From Croceivirga thetidis (GTDB lineage Bacteria; Bacteroidota; Bacteroidia; Flavobacteriales; Flavobacteriaceae): a stretch of 64,000 bases of DNA. This document shows positions 59,270 through 64,000 of this stretch, piece by piece (the stretch's first letter is position 1; every line of letters begins with the position of its first letter). The notes beneath the pieces are model-generated. The model was not told the DNA's origin. It saw nothing but the letters and a program-made list of their open reading frames with translations, and did no database searches. Location: positions 278,280-342,279 of the forward strand of contig NZ_JAAWWL010000002.1 in the NCBI RefSeq assembly GCF_012272815.1. The letters are read 5' to 3'. Made by a program: the position numbers and the translations under genes.

Positions 59270-61066
59270 ATGAAAAAAGTATTTCTAACACTCCTTTTGG
59301 CACTGCCATTTATGCTTACGGGGCAGGCCGATGGAGTCAAAAAAGTGATCGGCAAGGTTACCGACGGAAAAAACCCTATTGAAAACGTAAACATTTCAAT
59401 AGTTGATGGTGACAATGCCACAACTACCCGACAAGACGGGTCTTATGAAATTGAGGTTTCCGTTGGTGATAAATTGCAGTATTCGTATACAGGCCTTCGC
59501 ACTATCCGAATCAAAATTGAAGATGTGACTAGGGTGCTGAATCCAGTAATGGTACCAGATGTAACCGAGCTCGATGAGGTTACCGTGGCGGCAAGCAAAC
59601 GTCGTTCACAGCGTGATATGGAAGAAGATTATTCGATAAATAAAAACATCATTAGAACGGCATGGGGTTTTTTAGATGCTGATAGGGCAGCGGGTAATGT
59701 GAGATTGTTGTCTGAAGAAGAAATAAATCCGGTATCTCTTTGCATTTTGGACTTACTCCGTAATCGATTTCCTGGAGTTCAGGTGACTGGATCATGTACA
59801 ACAGGTGCACAAACTCCTAATATCGGAGCGATTGGGGACCAAAGGTTACAGATTGGAGGACAGGTTAGGATTCGGCCCGGTAATAGTATAGAAAGTGCAT
59901 TACCTGCCGTATTTGATGTTGATGGACAAATTTTCAGGGATGTTCCTATTTGGCTCGATGTAAATCAAATCAAAAGGATAGCCGTATTAAACAACTTTGC
60001 CACAACAGCTTCGTATGGTTCACTGGGTGCGGGTGGCGTAATTGTTATAAATACAATTGGTGGAAGCCCTCTAAATAATGAGTTCGTTGACAGGGCAAGA
60101 TTAAAAAACAACTATGCAGATGGTTTGGAGCTGAGCCCTGAAGAGGTTGCGCAAAATGCTCCAACGTATCTAAAGGAATTTATGAAAAGTCAATCGGTTG
60201 AGGAGTCAAAGGCCTTATTTGCGAAGCACCTAAAAATGTATTCAAATTCCCCTTATTTCCTATTGGATGCATATACCCATTTTGTGAACGACCTGAATGA
60301 AGAGGATTACGCCGATTCCATTATCGAAAATCATTTCCAACAATATAAAAGCAATCCAGTGTTGATGAAGGCACTTGCCTATACTTATGAGTCCCAGCAA
60401 CGATTTGAGAAAGCGAATGAAGTTTATAAAGAAGTCTTTATTCTCCGGCCAAATTATGTTCAGAGCTATATGGATATGGCTAATAGTTATCGAAATTTAA
60501 GGGAGCCTAAACAGGCGGCATCAATGTATGCTAGATATGAGTATTTGATTGATGAGGGATTTTTAGAACAAGACACTATTGGTTTTGGACCTATGATTTC
60601 ACGTGAATTCAATAATCTTTTGGCCTTAGAAAAAAATGAAGTACTCCAAGCCGGAAAAGCAAAAAAGCTCTTCATAGCTGATGAGGACTTCAATGGTACA
60701 AGATTGGTTTTTGAATGGAATGATGGTGAAGCCGAATTCGATTTACAATTCGTAAACCCAGAAAATCAATATTACAAGTTCAAGCATAATATGTTCGATA
60801 GTCCTGAAGTGATTGAGCGGGAAAAGGACTTTGGATATAATGTTAAAGAATATTTAGTAGACGGTTCATTACCCGGTACTTGGCAGGTGAATATAAATTA
60901 TCAAGGTAATAAGAGTTTAACTCCAACGTATCTCAAGGCAACTATATACTACGATTATGGCTCACGTACTCAGCGAAAAGAGGTTCAGGTTTTTAAATTA
61001 ACACTTAAAAACGTTAACCAAGAGCTTTTTAAACTCAAGTCTGCTTCGAAACTGGTCTTGAGATAA
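59270..61066 (+). CDS. exported protein: carboxypeptidase-regulatory, TonB plug, TPR and beta domains
   Basis: A 598-residue protein with a signal peptide (ends LTGQA). A CarboxypepD_reg-like domain covers about 23-105 (VIGKVTDGKNPIENVNISIV), a linker about 106-150, and a SusC-like plug about 150-270 (LDLLRNRFPGVQVTG, FDVDGQIFRDVP, YGSLGAGGVIVINT). In place of the barrel there is a helical TPR region (about 310-430; YESQQRFEKANEVYKEVF) and a beta-sandwich C-terminus. The architecture is that of a TonB receptor N-terminus fused to a periplasmic scaffold. Confidence 0.72.
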   Translation: MKKVFLTLLLALPFMLTGQADGVKKVIGKVTDGKNPIENVNISIVDGDNATTTRQDGSYEIEVSVGDKLQYSYTGLRTIRIKIEDVTRVLNPVMVPDVTELDEVTVAASKRRSQRDMEEDYSINKNIIRTAWGFLDADRAAGNVRLLSEEEINPVSLCILDLLRNRFPGVQVTGSCTTGAQTPNIGAIGDQRLQIGGQVRIRPGNSIESALPAVFDVDGQIFRDVPIWLDVNQIKRIAVLNNFATTASYGSLGAGGVIVINTIGGSPLNNEFVDRARLKNNYADGLELSPEEVAQNAPTYLKEFMKSQSVEESKALFAKHLKMYSNSPYFLLDAYTHFVNDLNEEDYADSIIENHFQQYKSNPVLMKALAYTYESQQRFEKANEVYKEVFILRPNYVQSYMDMANSYRNLREPKQAASMYARYEYLIDEGFLEQDTIGFGPMISREFNNLLALEKNEVLQAGKAKKLFIADEDFNGTRLVFEWNDGEAEFDLQFVNPENQYYKFKHNMFDSPEVIEREKDFGYNVKEYLVDGSLPGTWQVNINYQGNKSLTPTYLKATIYYDYGSRTQRKEVQVFKLTLKNVNQELFKLKSASKLVLR

Positions 61067-61070
61067 TCGA

Positions 61071-62258
61071 GTGAAGAATTTAACATATATAGTCTTGTTT
61101 ATTGCTGCCCAAATATTTGGGCAGCAAGACTATAAAGGGAGAATAGTGGATTCCCAGAGTGGAGTGCCGATCCCCTATGTTAATATTGGTGTTTTCGAAA
61201 AGGAAATTGGTACTGTTAGTGATGAAGAGGGTATTTTTCATTTACCTCTAAACAATAGCAGGTTATTACCATCAGACAACATTATCTTTTCTTCTTTAGG
61301 CTACCAGACCATTACCATTGCAGTCAGTGAGGTAGAATTGGTTTACAATGAATATCCAGTGATTAAAATGACACCTACCAACCTGCAATTAGAGGGGGTA
61401 GTAGTTTCAGATAAAGCAAATTATATGATGCCTGAAACAGTCGGATACTCCAATAGAGGGGAGGAAGTCTATGGATATTGGAAAGATAATATTGCACTCG
61501 GAGGTGAATTAGGGACTAAAGTTGTCGTACGTTCAGGTTTGCGACGTCTAGATAATTTTGTTTTTGAGGTTTGGCATAATCCATCTGACAGTCTTTTATT
61601 GAGAGTTAATATTTATGATGATGATGGTAGCTTGTCTAGACCAAAAACAAATTTGAACAAATCCGGACAGAACATCTTATACACACTCGGTAAAAACGAG
61701 AGAATGGTTTCCGTTGATTTAAAACCATATGATGTTTATGTGGACAATGATTTTATCATATCGCTGGAACTACTAAAAGTCTATGGTGATGAAGAAGTTG
61801 GTTTGGTTTTGGCGGCGGTTAAGGATATTTCAAAAGAACGAATGCAATTAGAGAGGCAAGGCTGGACCACTGTTAGTAATGATGGTCATGGTTCATATAG
61901 AAAATATGCCAGTCAAGGAAAATGGGAGCGTATTACCGATTTAAATATGGCATATACGGTAGAATCTTCCCTTTTAGTAGATGAGCGAGAATTCGAAAGG
62001 TTTAAAAGGAAAAAAGAAAAGACGATAGCCAAAAAGCGTTTTGTAACTGGATTTGCAATCGTAAAAGGAAAGATGATTGCGGGAGTTAAGATTTTCAATC
62101 ATAGAACCAAACAATCCACCTTAACAGATAAACGGGGTCGTTTTAGTATTGCAGCCAATAAAAATGATTTAATCAGTTTTACCAAAAAAGGCTATGAACC
62201 AGTGCGCTATAAAATCAATACAAAACCGACCTTGAACGTTAAGCTTACGCCACTTTAA
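61071..62258 (+). CDS. exported protein with N- and C-terminal carboxypeptidase-regulatory domains
   Basis: A 395-residue protein starting with GTG (61071), 4 bases after the previous stop, so probably cotranslated. The signal peptide ends IFGQQ. A first CarboxypepD_reg-like domain covers about 20-115 (YKGRIVDSQSGVPIPYVNIG, VSDEEGIFHLP). The middle domain (about 130-290) is of unknown fold, and a second CPD-like repeat covers about 320-395 (TGFAIVKGKMIAGVKIFN, TLTDKRGRFSI). No barrel or plug. It forms a unit with the preceding plug-TPR protein. Confidence 0.72.
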   Translation: MKNLTYIVLFIAAQIFGQQDYKGRIVDSQSGVPIPYVNIGVFEKEIGTVSDEEGIFHLPLNNSRLLPSDNIIFSSLGYQTITIAVSEVELVYNEYPVIKMTPTNLQLEGVVVSDKANYMMPETVGYSNRGEEVYGYWKDNIALGGELGTKVVVRSGLRRLDNFVFEVWHNPSDSLLLRVNIYDDDGSLSRPKTNLNKSGQNILYTLGKNERMVSVDLKPYDVYVDNDFIISLELLKVYGDEEVGLVLAAVKDISKERMQLERQGWTTVSNDGHGSYRKYASQGKWERITDLNMAYTVESSLLVDEREFERFKRKKEKTIAKKRFVTGFAIVKGKMIAGVKIFNHRTKQSTLTDKRGRFSIAANKNDLISFTKKGYEPVRYKINTKPTLNVKLTPL

Positions 62259-62261
62259 GGG

Positions 62262-63890
62262 TTATACTTGTAATACACCTAAGTTAAAGGATTTCTTTAT
62301 TGGAGCGTGGTTTGCCGCTTCTATGCCCATTGAAATCCAGTTTCTGGTATGTATTGGATTAATAATTGCATCGGTCCAAATTCGCGCTGCTGCATAATAC
62401 GGGGATACTTGTTGGTCGTAGCGGGATTTTATTTTTTCGAAAAGAGCTTTTTCCTTTTCTTCGTCAAAGGCCTCTCCCTTTTTCTCAAGTGCTGCTTTCT
62501 CAATTTGTAGAAGAACCTTAGCGGCGGAATTTCCACTCATTACGGCCAATTCCGCACTTGGCCAGGCACAAATTAATCTGGGATCGTAAGCTTTACCGCA
62601 CATGGCATAATTACCAGCCCCATAGCTGTTGCCAATGACCACTGTGAATTTCGGCACAACAGAATTGCTGACAGCGTTGACCATTTTAGCCCCATCTTTT
62701 ATGATACCACCATGTTCACTTTTGCTACCGACCATAAAACCAGTAACATCTTGTAGAAACACCAACGGAATTTTTTTCTGGTTGCAATTCGCAATGAACC
62801 GAGTTGCCTTGTCAGCAGAATCCGAATAAATTACCCCGCCGAACTGCATTTCCCCTTTACCACTTTTAACTACTTTTCGTTGATTGGCCACGATTCCAAC
62901 TGCCCAACCATCAATCCTGGCATAGCCAGTAAGTAAGGTTTTTCCATAACCCTCTTTGTACTGCTCGAACTTTGAATCATCAACAAGTCGTTCAATTATT
63001 TCAAGCATATCATATTGATCACTTCTAGATTTGGGCAAAATTCCAAAGAGGTCTTCCGCACTTTTTGCAGGTTCTTTAGCATCAATCTTACTGAATCCAG
63101 CTTTCTCAAAATCACCTATTTTACCCATTATGTTTTTAATGGTATCTAAAGCGTCCTTGTCATCTTTTGCTTTATAATCCGTAACACCACTTATTTCGCA
63201 ATGCGTTGTTGCTCCGCCGAGGGTTTCATTATCTATACTTTCACCAATGGCTGCTTTAACAAGATAACTTCCTGCAAGGAAAATACTTCCTGTTTTGTCA
63301 ACAATTAAAGCTTCATCACTCATAATAGGCAAATACGCTCCGCCTGCAACACAACTACCCATTACAGCCGATATTTGGGTTATGCCCATACTACTCATTA
63401 CGGCATTGTTTCTGAAGATCCGGCCAAAATGTTCCTTATCCGGAAAGATTTCGTCCTGCATGGGTAGATAAACTCCTGCACTGTCCACCAAATAAATAAT
63501 AGGCAGTCTATTTTCGATTGAGATTTCTTGTGCACGTAAGTTCTTTTTACCGGTTATTGGAAACCAAGCCCCAGCTTTTACAGTGGCATCATTGGCCACA
63601 ACAACACATTGCTTTCCTTGAACATGACCAATTTTTACAACTACACCACCAGAAGGACAGCCTCCATGTTCTTCATACATTCCTTCTCCGGCAAATGCAC
63701 CAATCTCTATGGCTTTTTCATCATCGTCAAGAAGATATTCTATGCGTTCCCTTGCCGTTAGTTTACCTTTGGCATGGTGTTTTTCGATTCTCTTTTTACC
63801 ACCTCCCATTTTAACTTGCGCCAAACGCCTTCTCATATCTGAAAGCAGTAATTTATTATGGTCTTCGTTCTTGTTGAAGTTTATATCCAT
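62262..63890 (-). CDS. acyl-CoA carboxylase subunit beta (carboxyltransferase)
   Basis: A 542-residue biotin-dependent carboxyltransferase. Motifs: KLTARERIEYLLD, GGCPSGGVVVKIG, the first oxyanion region GSCVAGGAYLPIMSD, and the second VIGNSYGAGNYAMCGKAY. The sequence resembles methylcrotonyl-CoA or propionyl-CoA carboxylase beta subunits of Flavobacteriia; the substrate cannot be fixed without the alpha subunit, which is outside the window. Confidence 0.95.
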   Translation of the reverse strand: MDINFNKNEDHNKLLLSDMRRRLAQVKMGGGKKRIEKHHAKGKLTARERIEYLLDDDEKAIEIGAFAGEGMYEEHGGCPSGGVVVKIGHVQGKQCVVVANDATVKAGAWFPITGKKNLRAQEISIENRLPIIYLVDSAGVYLPMQDEIFPDKEHFGRIFRNNAVMSSMGITQISAVMGSCVAGGAYLPIMSDEALIVDKTGSIFLAGSYLVKAAIGESIDNETLGGATTHCEISGVTDYKAKDDKDALDTIKNIMGKIGDFEKAGFSKIDAKEPAKSAEDLFGILPKSRSDQYDMLEIIERLVDDSKFEQYKEGYGKTLLTGYARIDGWAVGIVANQRKVVKSGKGEMQFGGVIYSDSADKATRFIANCNQKKIPLVFLQDVTGFMVGSKSEHGGIIKDGAKMVNAVSNSVVPKFTVVIGNSYGAGNYAMCGKAYDPRLICAWPSAELAVMSGNSAAKVLLQIEKAALEKKGEAFDEEKEKALFEKIKSRYDQQVSPYYAAARIWTDAIINPIHTRNWISMGIEAANHAPIKKSFNLGVLQV

Positions 63891-63952
63891 TGCCTCTTTT
63901 AATCTTCCTATTTGGATAAAGATAAGCAGTATAAATGATTACTTTTAGCCAT

Positions 63953-64000
63953 ATGGAACATATAAAATGGGGCATTGTGGGTCCTGGAAAAATTGCCGCT
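63953..64000 (+). CDS. Gfo/Idh/MocA family oxidoreductase, N-terminal fragment
   Basis: Sixteen codons (MEHIKWGIVGPGKIAA) run to the window edge. The KWGIVGPGKIA pattern is the NAD(P)-binding start of Gfo/Idh/MocA oxidoreductases. Partial because the window ends here. Confidence 0.7.
   Translation, partial: MEHIKWGIVGPGKIAA

Noticed and set aside
1-64000. CRISPR arrays, insertion sequences, prophage or plasmid functions
   Set aside because: No spaced direct-repeat arrays of CRISPR size, transposases, integrases or phage structural genes were seen; the window looks like stable chromosomal backbone.

Overview
The window is a compact, AT-rich chromosomal segment from a member of the Bacteroidota, most probably a marine Flavobacteriaceae. 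The evidence is the gene families (DUF493, DUF4290, Lacal_2735, DUF2911, DUF2853, DUF4349, a ResB-CcsA fusion, BshB1, a T9SS-sorted secreted protein and SusC-type plug domains), the many Flavobacterium-type promoters (TTG, 17-23 nt, TAnnTTTG), several TTG/GTG starts, and the absence of clear Shine-Dalgarno sites. No phage, insertion sequence or CRISPR array was seen. One tRNA gene (tRNA-His, GTG) is present.

Layout. 1-2338: DUF493, DUF4290 and murA. 2335-9011 (minus): a BLUF photoreceptor; a membrane protein/pirin/secreted protein set; Lacal_2735; an M20 amidohydrolase; and an SRPBCC-SDR-photolyase operon. 9189-11262 (plus): a T9SS-exported protein and a DUF2911 protein. 11331-20105 (minus): PIG-L deacetylase, an unannotated 38-residue membrane protein and a sodium:solute symporter; MscS, two lipoproteins, Maf, KdsC and DUF2520. 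20224-28231: cytochrome c assembly fusion, M14 peptidase, then MATE, a trans-sulfuration enzyme and BshB1. 28228-34473 (minus): three paralogous TPR histidine kinases. 34605: tRNA-His. 34721-42078: M28 peptidase, then an AraC regulator divergent from a complete four-enzyme 4-hydroxyproline catabolic operon. 43091-57077: menaquinone genes (hotdog thioesterase, menF-like, menD, menA, menC, menE) interleaved with DUF2853, an S1 protein, a SPOR-like protein, a LytTR regulator with its TPR histidine kinase, an SDR and a CPBP protease. 57176-62258: secreted proteins with barrel-less TonB plug and carboxypeptidase-regulatory domains plus an M24 peptidase. 62262-64000: acyl-CoA carboxylase beta and the first codons of a Gfo/Idh/MocA oxidoreductase.

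The most unusual signals are: (i) two arrays of ACAACA direct repeats at an exact 21-bp period, flanking a possible terminated small RNA, between the LytTR regulator and its kinase; (ii) a 38-residue single-helix protein whose stop abuts the start of the symporter; (iii) the MATE leader with a 13-codon upstream ORF whose stop begins a perfect 9-bp hairpin; (iv) the barrel-less plug protein cluster; (v) a 13-bp perfect inverted repeat ending one base before the M24 start codon. MurA carries Asp in place of the fosfomycin-target Cys, and no menB or recognisable menH lies among the clustered men genes.
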